Source: PRO6 sp035565775 (GTDB lineage Bacteria > Pseudomonadota > Alphaproteobacteria > Rhizobiales > Xanthobacteraceae). Taken from it: 64,000 bases of DNA. Positions within the stretch are counted from its first letter, which is position 1. Every line of letters begins with the position of its first letter. Made by a program: the position numbers and the translations under genes. The notes below the pieces were generated by a model. That model was not told the origin of the DNA. It saw nothing but the letters and a program-made list of their open reading frames with translations, and searched no databases. Location: the NCBI GenBank assembly GCA_035565775.1, contig DATMRW010000027.1, positions 1 through 64,000 of the forward strand, read 5' to 3'. Of this stretch, positions 1 to 8,851 are shown in pieces.

Positions 1-2
1 AC

Positions 3-1040
<1,038 letters not shown>

Positions 1041-1086
1041 TCTCCGCACCTGCGACATGACGCGGTGCATATTTCGCCCCTTCAGA

Positions 1087-1109
1087 GCCTTCCCCCTTGC
1101 GGGGAAGGC
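1087..1109 (+). terminator. Hairpin between dnaK and dnaJ
   Basis: Perfect 9-bp GC-rich stem (1087-1095 pairs with 1101-1109) with a 5-nt loop. It has no following T-run, so it is more likely an attenuating or RNA-stabilising hairpin than a full intrinsic terminator. It may set dnaJ expression below dnaK. Confidence 0.45.
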
Positions 1110-1167
1110 GCGACTACGAAACCTTGAGGCCGTCGCCTCCAGCGCTTCAAGGTGAGAAGAAGCAAGC

Positions 1168-2301
1168 ATGTCCGCCAAACGTTGCTACTACGAAACTCTT
1201 GAAGTTGACCGTTCCGTCGATGCCGCCGGCCTGAAGGCGGCCTTCCGGAAGCTCGCCATGAAGTGGCACCCCGACCGCAATGCCGGGGACCAAGAGAGCG
1301 AGATCCGCTTCAAGGAAATCAACGAGGCCTATGAAGTGCTCAAGGACGGCGACAAGCGCGCCGCCTATGACCGCTTCGGCCACGCCGCCTTCGAGCAGGG
1401 CGGCATGGGCGGCGGCGGCGCCGGATTCGGCGCGGGCTTCGCCTCCTCCTTCTCCGACATTTTCGAAGACCTGTTCGGCATGGGCGGCCAGCGCGGCCGC
1501 GGCGGCCGCGAGCGCGGCGCCGACCTGCGCTACAACATGGACATCACGCTGGAGGAAGCCTTCTCCGGCAAGACCGCCCAGATCAGTATTCCCGTCGCCG
1601 TCACCTGCGAGCCGTGCTCCGGCACCGGCGCCAAGGCCGGCACCAAGCCCAAACCGTGCTCGACCTGCGGCGGCGCGGGCCGCGTGCGGCAGGCCCAGGG
1701 CTTCTTCACGCTCGAGCGCACCTGCCCGTCCTGCCAGGGCCGTGGCCAGGTCATCGATGAGCCGTGCCCGTCTTGCTCGGGCGCAGGCCGCGTGACGCGC
1801 GAGCGCACGCTCTCCGTCAACATCCCGGCCGGCGTCGAGGACGGCACCCGCATCCGCCTTGCCAACGAGGGCGAGGCCGGCACGCTGGGCGGCCCGCCGG
1901 GCGACCTCTACATCTTCCTCTCGGTCGAGCAGCATGAATTCTTCCAGCGCGACGGCGCCGACCTGCATTGTCGGGTTCCGATCTCGATGGTGACGGCCGC
2001 GCTCGGCGGCGACTTTGAGGTTCCGACGATCGACAAGACCAAGGCCAAGGTCAAAGTGCCGTCCGGAACGCAGACCGGCCGCCGCTTCAGGATCTCCGGC
2101 CGCGGCATGCCGGTCCTGCGCTCGCGCCAGACCGGCGACATGTATGTCCAGGTTGTTGTCGAAACGCCACAGAACCTCACCAAGAAGCAGCAGGAACTGC
2201 TGGCGGAGTTTGAAAAGCTGTCATCGGGCGAGACCCAGCCGGAAGCAGCCGGGTTCTTCGCCAAGGTGAAGGACTTTTTCGGCACCCGAGCGGCGTCCTG
2301 A
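1168..2301 (+). CDS. dnaJ: Chaperone DnaJ (Hsp40)
   Basis: Co-chaperone that delivers unfolded substrates to DnaK and stimulates its ATPase. 377 aa, the usual length. The J domain carries HPD at residues 34-36; a Gly/Phe-rich linker follows (about 73-115). The cysteine-rich zinc domain has all four CxxCxGxG repeats (CEPCSGTG, CSTCGGAG, CPSCQGRG, CPSCSGAG), so this is a type I DnaJ. The C-terminal substrate-binding domains are complete. The start at 1168 is preceded by a GAGAAG ribosome site. It sits downstream of dnaK in the standard order. Confidence 0.98.
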   Translation: MSAKRCYYETLEVDRSVDAAGLKAAFRKLAMKWHPDRNAGDQESEIRFKEINEAYEVLKDGDKRAAYDRFGHAAFEQGGMGGGGAGFGAGFASSFSDIFEDLFGMGGQRGRGGRERGADLRYNMDITLEEAFSGKTAQISIPVAVTCEPCSGTGAKAGTKPKPCSTCGGAGRVRQAQGFFTLERTCPSCQGRGQVIDEPCPSCSGAGRVTRERTLSVNIPAGVEDGTRIRLANEGEAGTLGGPPGDLYIFLSVEQHEFFQRDGADLHCRVPISMVTAALGGDFEVPTIDKTKAKVKVPSGTQTGRRFRISGRGMPVLRSRQTGDMYVQVVVETPQNLTKKQQELLAEFEKLSSGETQPEAAGFFAKVKDFFGTRAAS

Positions 2302-2410
2302 GCCCGTCAGCGAGAGGTCCGCGCCATGATCGCCCAGCCAGCGCCAGCGCCGACCGCCATTGGCACGGCCTCTCCTGCAATTGCTGCGAGCCCGGCGGCG
2401 CTATCTTCGC

Positions 2411-2446
2411 TTGACCGTTTTCACGCGCACCTATACCTGTTTGACA
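2411..2446 (+). promoter_or_regulatory. Candidate promoter elements before pmtA
   Basis: TTGACC (2411-2416) is followed after 15 nt by TATACC (2432-2437), and a perfect -35-like TTGACA lies at 2441-2446 without a good -10. The 15-nt spacing is short. Some sigma-70 promoter is expected in this 187-bp gap; the exact assignment is tentative. Confidence 0.3.
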
Positions 2447-2488
2447 TCAAGACCCTAGCTCGAACAAGCGTCCCCGCCTGGTAGCGAC

Positions 2489-3091
2489 ATGCCCTTGCAC
2501 TCGCCCGTGCGTGCGCCGAAAAAACCGCTTCGCCTCGACGACGAAGTACGTTTTATCCGCTCATGGATTGAAAAGCCCCTGCACATGGGCGCCGTCATGC
2601 CGTCCGGCCGGATCCTGGCCCGGACCATGGCTCATTATGTCGACCCCGGCGCCTCCGGCCCCGTGATCGAACTGGGGCCCGGCACCGGCGCCATCACCAA
2701 TGCGCTGCTCGAGCGCGGCGTCGCCGAAGAGCGCTTGGTGCTGATCGAATACAATCCGAGCTTTTGCGCGCTGCTGCGGGACCGCTACCCGCGGGCGACG
2801 ATCATTCAGGGCGACGCCTACACGCTTCGCAAATCGCTGCGCTCGGCCGAGCTCGAGCCGGCATCGGCCGTCGTGTCCGGCCTGCCCCTCGTCACCAAGC
2901 CGATGCTGACGCGCCTCAAGCTGATCCGCGACGCCTTCGTCGCGCTCGATCCCGGCGCGCCCTTCATCCAGTTCACCTATTCGGTGGTACCCCCGATCCC
3001 GAAGTCGCTCCCCGGCGTGCGCGCCGAGGCTTCCGAGCGGATCTGGATGAACCTTCCGCCGGCGCGGGTTTGGGTGTATCGAAAGGGTTGA
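2489..3091 (+). CDS. pmtA: Phospholipid N-methyltransferase, PmtA type
   Basis: Methylates phosphatidylethanolamine stepwise towards phosphatidylcholine using S-adenosylmethionine, at the inner face of the inner membrane. 200 aa, no signal peptide or membrane span, as in the soluble Rhodobacter/Sinorhizobium Pmt enzymes. SAM-binding motif I is VIELGPGTGAIT at about 59-70, preceded by the family segment around MGAVMPSGR. The exact number of methyl groups added by this paralogue cannot be read; some Bradyrhizobium species have several Pmt enzymes. Its own promoter region separates it from dnaJ. The start at 2489 has only a weak ribosome site. Confidence 0.85.
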   Translation: MPLHSPVRAPKKPLRLDDEVRFIRSWIEKPLHMGAVMPSGRILARTMAHYVDPGASGPVIELGPGTGAITNALLERGVAEERLVLIEYNPSFCALLRDRYPRATIIQGDAYTLRKSLRSAELEPASAVVSGLPLVTKPMLTRLKLIRDAFVALDPGAPFIQFTYSVVPPIPKSLPGVRAEASERIWMNLPPARVWVYRKG

Positions 3092-3151
3092 CCCCTTCCT
3101 GACAGGCGGACCGACGCGAACGTCGCCGCCCTGCTAAGGTTCGCTGGCCCG

Positions 3152-3733
3152 ATGTCCCCCACGAAAATCCTGGTCGTTCCCGGATCGCTCCGCACCGGCT
3201 CGCTCAACGCGCGGCTGGCCAGCCTGATTGCGCGCGAACTGGCGAGGCCGGACGTCGAAGTGACGCTGCTCTCCCTCAAAGATTATCCGCTGCCGATTTA
3301 CGACGGCGACCTCGAGCAGGAGTCCGGCGTGCCGGCGGCCGCGGTCGAACTGAAACGCATGATCGGCGCGCATCACGGCGTCGTCTTCGTCAGCCCGGAA
3401 TATAACTCCTCCTTCCCGCCGCTCGTGAAGAACACGATTGACTGGGTGACGCGCGTGCGCGAGGACGGCGAAAGCCTCGGCCAGGTGTTTCGCGAGCGCG
3501 TGTTTGCGATTGCCGCCGCGTCGAACGGCAAGTTCGGCGGGATGCGCGTCCTCATGGGCCTGCGGCAGGTGCTGGCGCTCGGCTGCGGCGCCAACGTGAT
3601 CCCGAAACAACTGGCGCTGTCGTTTGCCGAAACCGCCTATGACGACAACGGCCAGCTCAAGAATCCGGCCGATGCCGCCGCGCTCAGCGCGATGCTCGGC
3701 CAGCTCGTCGACACCGCCCAACGGATGAAGTGA
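3152..3733 (+). CDS. NADPH-dependent FMN reductase family protein
   Basis: Flavodoxin-fold oxidoreductase of the NADPH-dependent FMN reductase family (SsuE / azoreductase / chromate-reductase relatives). 193 aa. The phosphate-binding loop for FMN is GSLRTGSLNARL near residues 11-22, and a second flavin-contacting segment PEYNSSFPPLVKNTIDW lies around 87-103. It probably reduces FMN or quinone-like compounds in the cytoplasm; the physiological substrate is not identifiable. Its stop is 3 nt before pyrF, so the two are probably co-transcribed. Confidence 0.88.
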   Translation: MSPTKILVVPGSLRTGSLNARLASLIARELARPDVEVTLLSLKDYPLPIYDGDLEQESGVPAAAVELKRMIGAHHGVVFVSPEYNSSFPPLVKNTIDWVTRVREDGESLGQVFRERVFAIAAASNGKFGGMRVLMGLRQVLALGCGANVIPKQLALSFAETAYDDNGQLKNPADAAALSAMLGQLVDTAQRMK

Positions 3734-3736
3734 AGA

Positions 3737-4447
3737 ATGCCGACCTTTCCCGACAATCCGCGTGACCGCCTGATCGTTGCCCTCGACCTGCCGGATGTCG
3801 CCTCGGCCGAGGCGATGATCGAACGGCTCGGCGACAGCGTGACCTTCTACAAGATCGGCTATCAGCTCGCCTATGCCGGCGGCCTGCCGCTGGTGCGCAA
3901 GCTCGCCGATGCGGGCAAAAAAGTCTTCGCCGATCTCAAGATGCACGACATCGGCAACACCGTCGCGCGCGGTGTCGAAAGCGTCGCCGGTCTGGGCGCG
4001 ACCTTCGTCACCGTCCACGCCTACCCGCAGACCATGCGCGCGGCGATGGAAGCGAGCAAGGGCAGCGCGCTCAAGGTGCTCGCGGTGACGGTGCTGACCT
4101 CCTACGACGACTTCGATCTCGCCGAGACCGGCTCGCGGCTCGGCGTGTCCGAACTCGTCAACCTGCGGGCGAAGCAGGCGCGCGACATCGGCGTCGACGG
4201 CCTCGTCTGCTCCGCCGAGGAAGCGGCAAGCCTGCGCGCCATCGCCGGCGAGCGGATGTGCCTCGTCACCCCCGGCATCCGGCCCTCGGGCAGCGATGTC
4301 GGCGACCAGAAGCGCGTCATGACCCCGTCCCGGGCGATCGCCGCCGGCGCGGATTATCTCGTCGTCGGCCGCCCGATCGTCGCGGCTGCCGACCCCAAGG
4401 CGGCCGCCGAGGCGGTGGTTGCAGAGATCATGTCGCCGTCGAACTAA
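3737..4447 (+). CDS. pyrF: Orotidine 5'-phosphate decarboxylase
   Basis: Last step of UMP synthesis, converting OMP to UMP and CO2. 236 aa, normal length. The catalytic charge network FADLKMHDIGNT (Asp66, Lys68, Asp71) and the substrate Lys39 (FYKIGYQL) are present, as is the phosphate-binding end (TPGIRPSG and VVGRPI). The start at 3737 is 3 nt after the flavin reductase stop with AGTGAAGA upstream. It lies in a small plus-strand run with the flavin reductase and a DUF1330 gene. Confidence 0.97.
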   Translation: MPTFPDNPRDRLIVALDLPDVASAEAMIERLGDSVTFYKIGYQLAYAGGLPLVRKLADAGKKVFADLKMHDIGNTVARGVESVAGLGATFVTVHAYPQTMRAAMEASKGSALKVLAVTVLTSYDDFDLAETGSRLGVSELVNLRAKQARDIGVDGLVCSAEEAASLRAIAGERMCLVTPGIRPSGSDVGDQKRVMTPSRAIAAGADYLVVGRPIVAAADPKAAAEAVVAEIMSPSN

Positions 4448-4465
4448 AAAAACACGGAGGAAACA

Positions 4466-4768
4466 ATGCCCAAGGGTTACTGGATCGCCCGCGTCGATGT
4501 TCACAACCCCGATGGCTACAAGGCCTATGTCGTCGAGAACGGCCCAGTCTTCAAAAAGTTCGGGGCCAGGTTCCTGACCCGCGGCGGCACCTACGAGGCC
4601 AAGGAAGGCTCCTCGCGCTCGCGCAACGTTGTGCTCGAATTCAAGGATTATGAAACCGCGCTCGCCTGCTACCACTCGCCCGAGTATCAGCGGCTGGTGG
4701 CGATGCGCAAACCGCACGGCGACAGCGACCTCGTGATCGTCGAGGGCTATGACGGCCCGCAGCCCTGA
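4466..4768 (+). CDS. DUF1330 domain-containing protein
   Basis: 100-aa ferredoxin-like (dimeric alpha-beta barrel) protein of the DUF1330 family: MPKGYWIARVDV start, YKAYV segment, and conserved VVLEFKDYETALACYHSPEYQ near the middle. The function of the family is unknown. A strong ribosome site (GGAGG, 6 nt before the ATG) fixes the start. It is 18 nt after pyrF and probably in the same transcript. No signal peptide or membrane span. Confidence 0.88.
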   Translation: MPKGYWIARVDVHNPDGYKAYVVENGPVFKKFGARFLTRGGTYEAKEGSSRSRNVVLEFKDYETALACYHSPEYQRLVAMRKPHGDSDLVIVEGYDGPQP

Positions 4769-4864
4769 GCGCGGGACCAGGTTCTGTTGGCCGCCATCTC
4801 TCGCGCGAGCTTGTGAGCATTGGTGGCTGCCGCTATACCGCCCTTGAGATCACGAGGGCGAAAA

Positions 4865-5677
4865 ATGTCTGATATGCGTTTGATCGTGGCTGGAGCGGGT
4901 GGCCGGATGGGGCGCGCGTTGGTGCGCGCCATTTATGAAACGCCCGGCGCCGTACTGGCCGGGGCGCTGGAAGCCCCCGGCTCCGACCTGCTGGGACAGG
5001 ATGCCGGCAGCCTTGCCGGGCTTCCTGCCAACGGCATCGCGTTGACCGCCGACCTGTGGACGCTGTCCTCGAAGGCCGACGGCATTCTGGATTTCACCTC
5101 CCCGGCGGCGACCATCGCCAACGCGGCGGTGGCGGCCGAACGCGGCCTTGTCCATGTCATCGGCACCACCGGCATGAGCCCTTCCGACGAGGCGGTGATC
5201 AAGAGCGTCACCTCGTCGGCCATCGTCGTGCGGTCCGGCAATATGAGCCTCGGCGTCAACCTGCTGGCGGCGCTGACCCGACGCGTCGCAAAGGCGCTCG
5301 GCGAGAATTTTGACATCGAGATCGTCGAGATGCATCACCGCGCCAAGGTCGATGCGCCGTCGGGCACCGCCTTGATGCTCGGCGAGGCCGCCGCCAAGGG
5401 CCGCGGCATCGATCTCGCCAGCCATTCCGACCGCGGCCGCGACGGCCTCACCGGCGCGCGCAAGCCCGGCGATATCGGCTTCGCCGCGCTGCGCGGCGGC
5501 ACCGTGACCGGGGATCACAGCGTGATCTTCGCCGGTCCCTATGAGCGGATCGAGCTCACCCACAAGGCTGAAGACCGCATGATCTTTGCGCACGGCGCCC
5601 TTAAAGCTGCCCTCTGGGCCCGCGATAAGAAGCCCGGCCTTTATTCGATGGTCGATGTGCTGGGCCTCAGCGACTGA
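4865..5677 (+). CDS. dapB: 4-hydroxy-tetrahydrodipicolinate reductase
   Basis: NAD(P)H-dependent reduction step in the diaminopimelate/lysine pathway, feeding peptidoglycan. 270 aa from the ATG at 4865, matching the family length; a longer frame to 4820 is possible but adds 15 atypical residues. Dinucleotide motif VAGAGGRMGR at about 8-17; active-site signature EMHHRAKVDAPSGTA with His157/His158 and Lys161. asd, which supplies the same pathway, lies 18 kb away in this window. Confidence 0.97.
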   Translation: MSDMRLIVAGAGGRMGRALVRAIYETPGAVLAGALEAPGSDLLGQDAGSLAGLPANGIALTADLWTLSSKADGILDFTSPAATIANAAVAAERGLVHVIGTTGMSPSDEAVIKSVTSSAIVVRSGNMSLGVNLLAALTRRVAKALGENFDIEIVEMHHRAKVDAPSGTALMLGEAAAKGRGIDLASHSDRGRDGLTGARKPGDIGFAALRGGTVTGDHSVIFAGPYERIELTHKAEDRMIFAHGALKAALWARDKKPGLYSMVDVLGLSD

Positions 5678-5709
5678 ACCGAACCAAATCTAACCGGAAG
5701 AAAGCGAAC

Positions 5710-6333
5710 ATGAGCGATCGTACTCTCGTCCTGGTGCGTCACGGCCAGAGCGACTGGAATCTGAAGAATCTTTTCACCGGCTGGAAAGACCCCGACCTGA
5801 CCGAGAAGGGCATTGAGGAAGCGAAGGCTGCCGGCCGCAAGCTGAAGGAACAGGGGCTCGTGTTCGACGTCGCCTTCACCTCCGACCTCACCCGCGCCCA
5901 GCACACGCTGCGCCTTGCGCTCGAGGAGCTCGGCCAGACCGACATTCCGGTGAAGAAGAGCGTCGCGCTCAACGAACGCGACTACGGCGAACTGTCGGGC
6001 CTCAACAAAGACGACGCGCGCGCCAAGTGGGGCGAGGAGCAGGTCCATATCTGGCGCCGGTCCTTCGACGTGCCGCCGCCGGGCGGCGAAAGCCTCAAGG
6101 ATACGCTCGCGCGCACCCTGCCCTATTTCGTCCAGGAGATTCTGCCGTGCGTGCTGCGCGGCGAGCGCACGCTGGTCGCGGCCCACGGCAACTCGCTGCG
6201 CGCGCTGATCATGGTGCTGGAAAAGCTGACGCCCGAGGGCATTCTGGCCCGCGAACTCGGCACCGGCGCGCCGATCATCTACCGCTTCAACGCCGACGCC
6301 ACGGTCGCTTCGAAGCTCGATCTCGCGGCGTAA
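5710..6333 (+). CDS. gpmA: 2,3-bisphosphoglycerate-dependent phosphoglycerate mutase
   Basis: Interconverts 3- and 2-phosphoglycerate in glycolysis/gluconeogenesis through a phospho-histidine. 207 aa, the short alphaproteobacterial form. Phosphoacceptor His11 is in LVRHGQSDWN; Glu89 is in LNERDYGEL; the second His159 is in VAAHGNSLRAL. Ribosome site GGAAGAAAG upstream of 5710. It lies 32 bp after dapB, so a shared transcript is possible. A hairpin follows before the convergent alkyltransferase gene. Confidence 0.97.
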   Translation: MSDRTLVLVRHGQSDWNLKNLFTGWKDPDLTEKGIEEAKAAGRKLKEQGLVFDVAFTSDLTRAQHTLRLALEELGQTDIPVKKSVALNERDYGELSGLNKDDARAKWGEEQVHIWRRSFDVPPPGGESLKDTLARTLPYFVQEILPCVLRGERTLVAAHGNSLRALIMVLEKLTPEGILARELGTGAPIIYRFNADATVASKLDLAA

Positions 6334-6360
6334 TCTTTTCAGGCATCTTTGAAGTTACAG

Positions 6361-6384
6361 GGGGCGGGTCAGCTGACTCGCCCC
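6361..6384. terminator. Hairpin between convergent gpmA and ada-like gene
   Basis: GC-rich inverted repeat GGGGCGGG / CTCGCCCC (one G-U pair) around TCAGCTGA. The stop codon of the minus-strand gene is inside it. It has no long T-run on either strand, so efficiency is uncertain. Confidence 0.4.
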
Positions 6385-7250
6385 GTTTCCCATCCGAGCA
6401 TCGCCTGCTTGCGGGTGATGCCCCAGTGGTAGCCGGTCAGGGCGCCGCTCTTGCCGAGCACACGATGGCACGGCACCACAAACGAGATCGGGTTCTTGCC
6501 GACCGCCGCCCCGACCGCGCGTGACGCTTTGGGGCTGCCGAGCCTGGCGGCGATGTCCGAATAGGTCGTCGCCCGGCCCATCGGAATTTTCAGCAGCGTC
6601 TCCCACACCCGCACCTCGAAATCGGTGCCGATCAACACCACCCGCAGCGGCTGCTCGGCCCGCCATTGCGTGGGCTGAAAAATACGCTGGGCCATCGCTG
6701 CGGTGCCCGCCTGATCAGGCACATAGGTCGCCTTCGGCCAGCGCCGCTGCATGTCGGCGAGCGCCGCTTCCTCCTCGCCGGGATCGGCAAAGGCGAGCCC
6801 GGCAAGGCCGCGCTCGCTCGCGATCACGACCGCCGTGCCGAACGGCGACTGGTGCCAACCATAGCGCAGCACCATGCCTTCGCCGCCGCTCTTCCACTCG
6901 CCCGGCGACATCGCTTCGTGGGTGACGAACAGATCATGCAGCCGGCCCGGCCCGGACAGGCCGGAGTCGAGCGCCGCATCGAGCACGCTTGCCGAATCCC
7001 GCAGCAGGTTCTTTGCATGATCGAGCGTCAACGCCTGCATGAACGCCTTCGGCGTCAGCCCGGCCCAGCGGCGAAACAGCTGGTGCAACTCGTCCGGCGT
7101 GACGCTGGCCGCGGCGGCGATGGCATCGATCGAGGGCTGGTCGCGCCAGCGCTCCGAGATGAACGCGATTGCCCGGCGAACGCTGTCATAGTCGCGCCGC
7201 TCGGCAGTCTGACATGCCGGCGTGCGATGGTTGGTCAGGGCGATATTCAT
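6369..7250 (-). CDS. AraC-type regulator fused to methylated-DNA-cysteine S-methyltransferase (Ada-like)
   Basis: 293 aa from the ATG at 7250, with AGAGG upstream on the minus strand. Residues about 15-110 form an AraC-type double helix-turn-helix (IDAIAAAASVTPDELHQLF). The C-terminal half is an O6-alkylguanine-DNA alkyltransferase with active-site PCHR (Cys at about 261). It moves the alkyl group from O6-methylguanine to its own cysteine. Unlike E. coli Ada, it lacks the N-terminal four-cysteine zinc/methylphosphotriester domain, so sensing by that route is not expected. Frames reaching 7328 are possible but give a poor N-terminus. Confidence 0.88.
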   Translation of the reverse strand: MNIALTNHRTPACQTAERRDYDSVRRAIAFISERWRDQPSIDAIAAAASVTPDELHQLFRRWAGLTPKAFMQALTLDHAKNLLRDSASVLDAALDSGLSGPGRLHDLFVTHEAMSPGEWKSGGEGMVLRYGWHQSPFGTAVVIASERGLAGLAFADPGEEEAALADMQRRWPKATYVPDQAGTAAMAQRIFQPTQWRAEQPLRVVLIGTDFEVRVWETLLKIPMGRATTYSDIAARLGSPKASRAVGAAVGKNPISFVVPCHRVLGKSGALTGYHWGITRKQAMLGWETGRVS

Positions 7251-7392
7251 GGAAACAGCGCCTCTACGCATGGTTCTGGTGACACTGGTCATGACGGCGA
7301 TCTTGCCACGGCAATGGCCGCAAACCACCCGATTTCCGACAAGTGCAGTTCCGAAAAAAAGTCCGCTCGCCTTATCGGGAAGCCCTTTGCCA

Positions 7393-7920
7393 TCATATCA
7401 GATGATGATTGTAGCGCGGGCCGCGCTTGGCATCGGCCAGAGCCACCGACAGCGCGGCGGCGAAGCTCGCCTTTTCGTCCGCCCCGAGAAAACTCGCGAT
7501 CGTCAGCCGCGTACCGCGCGATACCAGATCGAGCCGCTCGATACCGAATTCTGAGCTCTCGCTGCGGTCGAGCCGCACCCATAGCGGGTTGAGGGTCCAT
7601 TCGGCGCAGTCGCCACGATGGCTGACCCGTTTCACCCGCAACTGCGTCGGAGTCACGATGATTTCTTCGGTCGCCCGCCCCGTGCGGTAATTGACGCGGA
7701 AAGCCCAGAAGATCAGCGCGACATCGAGCGCGAAGAAGAACACCACCGGCCATGCGCCGAGCATCAAAAAGACGAGGCCGGAGGCAAAGCTGATCACCGA
7801 AATGCATGCCATCAGCGCCATGAAGCCGGTGCGCCCGAGCGACCGGTGCGGCGTGATCAGCGCCGAGAACAAAGGCGCGTCCGCCGGGCTGGTGCCGTCA
7901 AAGTCGTTGCCTGATGTCAT
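7393..7920 (-). CDS. DUF2244 domain-containing membrane protein
   Basis: 175 aa with two membrane spans at about 32-52 and 55-75, followed by a soluble domain with the DUF2244 pattern (VNYRTGRATEEI, NPLWVRLDR). Function unknown. It is transcribed divergently from nth with only 22 bp between the two start codons, so their promoters must overlap or lie inside the neighbouring gene. The pairing of DUF2244 with nth recurs in alphaproteobacteria as far as I recall. Confidence 0.85.
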   Translation of the reverse strand: MTSGNDFDGTSPADAPLFSALITPHRSLGRTGFMALMACISVISFASGLVFLMLGAWPVVFFFALDVALIFWAFRVNYRTGRATEEIIVTPTQLRVKRVSHRGDCAEWTLNPLWVRLDRSESSEFGIERLDLVSRGTRLTIASFLGADEKASFAAALSVALADAKRGPRYNHHLI

Positions 7921-7942
7921 GGGAGCTTACTATACCCCGTTC

Positions 7943-8752
7943 ATGGCCAAGATTGCGAAAAACCCGACTGCGGCTACCGCCGCCGAGGATGCCCCTGCCC
8001 CGGTGCGCGCGGCGAAAAAGCCCGTCGCCAAAAAAGCGCTAGTTGCGAAGAAGGGCGCCGCTCCGAAGAAAGGCCCTACCGCCAAAAACGCGGCTCGTGC
8101 CCCGCGCATGAAGCCGTGGAGCAAGGAGGAGATCTGGGAGGCGTTTTCCCGGTTCCACAAGGCCAACCCTGAGCCAAAGGGGGAACTCGAATACATCAAC
8201 GCTTACACGTTGCTCGTTGCCGTCGCGCTGTCGGCGCAGGCAACGGACGTCGGTGTGAACAAGGCAACGCGAAACCTGTTCCCCCTCGCCGACACGCCGC
8301 AAAAGATGCTCGCGCTCGGCGAGGATCGCGTCCGCGACCTGATCAAGACCATTGGCCTCTACCGCACCAAGGCCAAGAACGTGATCTTGATGGCGGAGCA
8401 ACTGATCGCCCGCTTCGGCGGCAAGGTGCCGACCACGCGCGAAGAGCTCGAGACACTGCCCGGCGTCGGCCGCAAGACGGCGAATGTCGTGCTCAACATC
8501 GCCTTCGGCCATCCGACCATCGCGGTCGACACCCACCTGTTTCGCGTCGGCAACCGGACCGGCATGGCTGTCGGCAAAACCCCGCTCGCGGTCGAACTGA
8601 TCCTCGACAAGATCATCCCGGCGGAATTCAAGCGCCACGCCCATCACTGGCTGATTTTGCACGGGCGGTACGTCTGCGTCGCCCGCAAGCCGCATTGCGA
8701 GCGCTGCATTATCAACGATCTGTGCCGCTGGCCGGAAAAGACCACGGCCTGA
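7943..8752 (+). CDS. nth: Endonuclease III (DNA glycosylase/AP lyase)
   Basis: Removes oxidised pyrimidines and cleaves the AP site in base-excision repair. 269 aa from the ATG at 7943. The helix-hairpin-helix LPGVGRKTANVVL holds catalytic Lys178; catalytic Asp196 is in IAVDTHLFRV. The 4Fe-4S loop shows C-x6-C-x2-C-x5-C (CVARKPHCERCIINDLC). Residues about 20-55 form an Ala/Lys/Pro-rich tail (AAKKPVAKKALVAKK) not found in E. coli Nth, which makes this protein about 55 residues longer than the core enzyme. Confidence 0.95.
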   Translation: MAKIAKNPTAATAAEDAPAPVRAAKKPVAKKALVAKKGAAPKKGPTAKNAARAPRMKPWSKEEIWEAFSRFHKANPEPKGELEYINAYTLLVAVALSAQATDVGVNKATRNLFPLADTPQKMLALGEDRVRDLIKTIGLYRTKAKNVILMAEQLIARFGGKVPTTREELETLPGVGRKTANVVLNIAFGHPTIAVDTHLFRVGNRTGMAVGKTPLAVELILDKIIPAEFKRHAHHWLILHGRYVCVARKPHCERCIINDLCRWPEKTTA

Positions 8753-8790
8753 CGCCGCCCGACGAAGGACCAACAGCGCCGAAGAAAAGA

Positions 8791-8817
8791 AAATGGCCGG
8801 GCAGTGCCCGGCCATTT
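8791..8817. terminator. Bidirectional terminator between nth and ompA-like gene
   Basis: 12-bp stem AAATGGCCGGGC / GCCCGGCCATTT with a 3-nt loop. The minus-strand side is followed by a T-rich tract (TTTTCTTTTCTT), and the plus side by CGTTTT. It serves the convergent genes nth and the OmpA-family gene. Confidence 0.75.
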
Positions 8818-8851
8818 CGTTTTGCGCCATGGTTCAAAGCCGCGCAAAAGC

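Noticed and set aside
3134..4717. 527-codon minus-strand frame
   Set aside because: Antisense of the flavin reductase, pyrF and DUF1330 genes; shadow composition.
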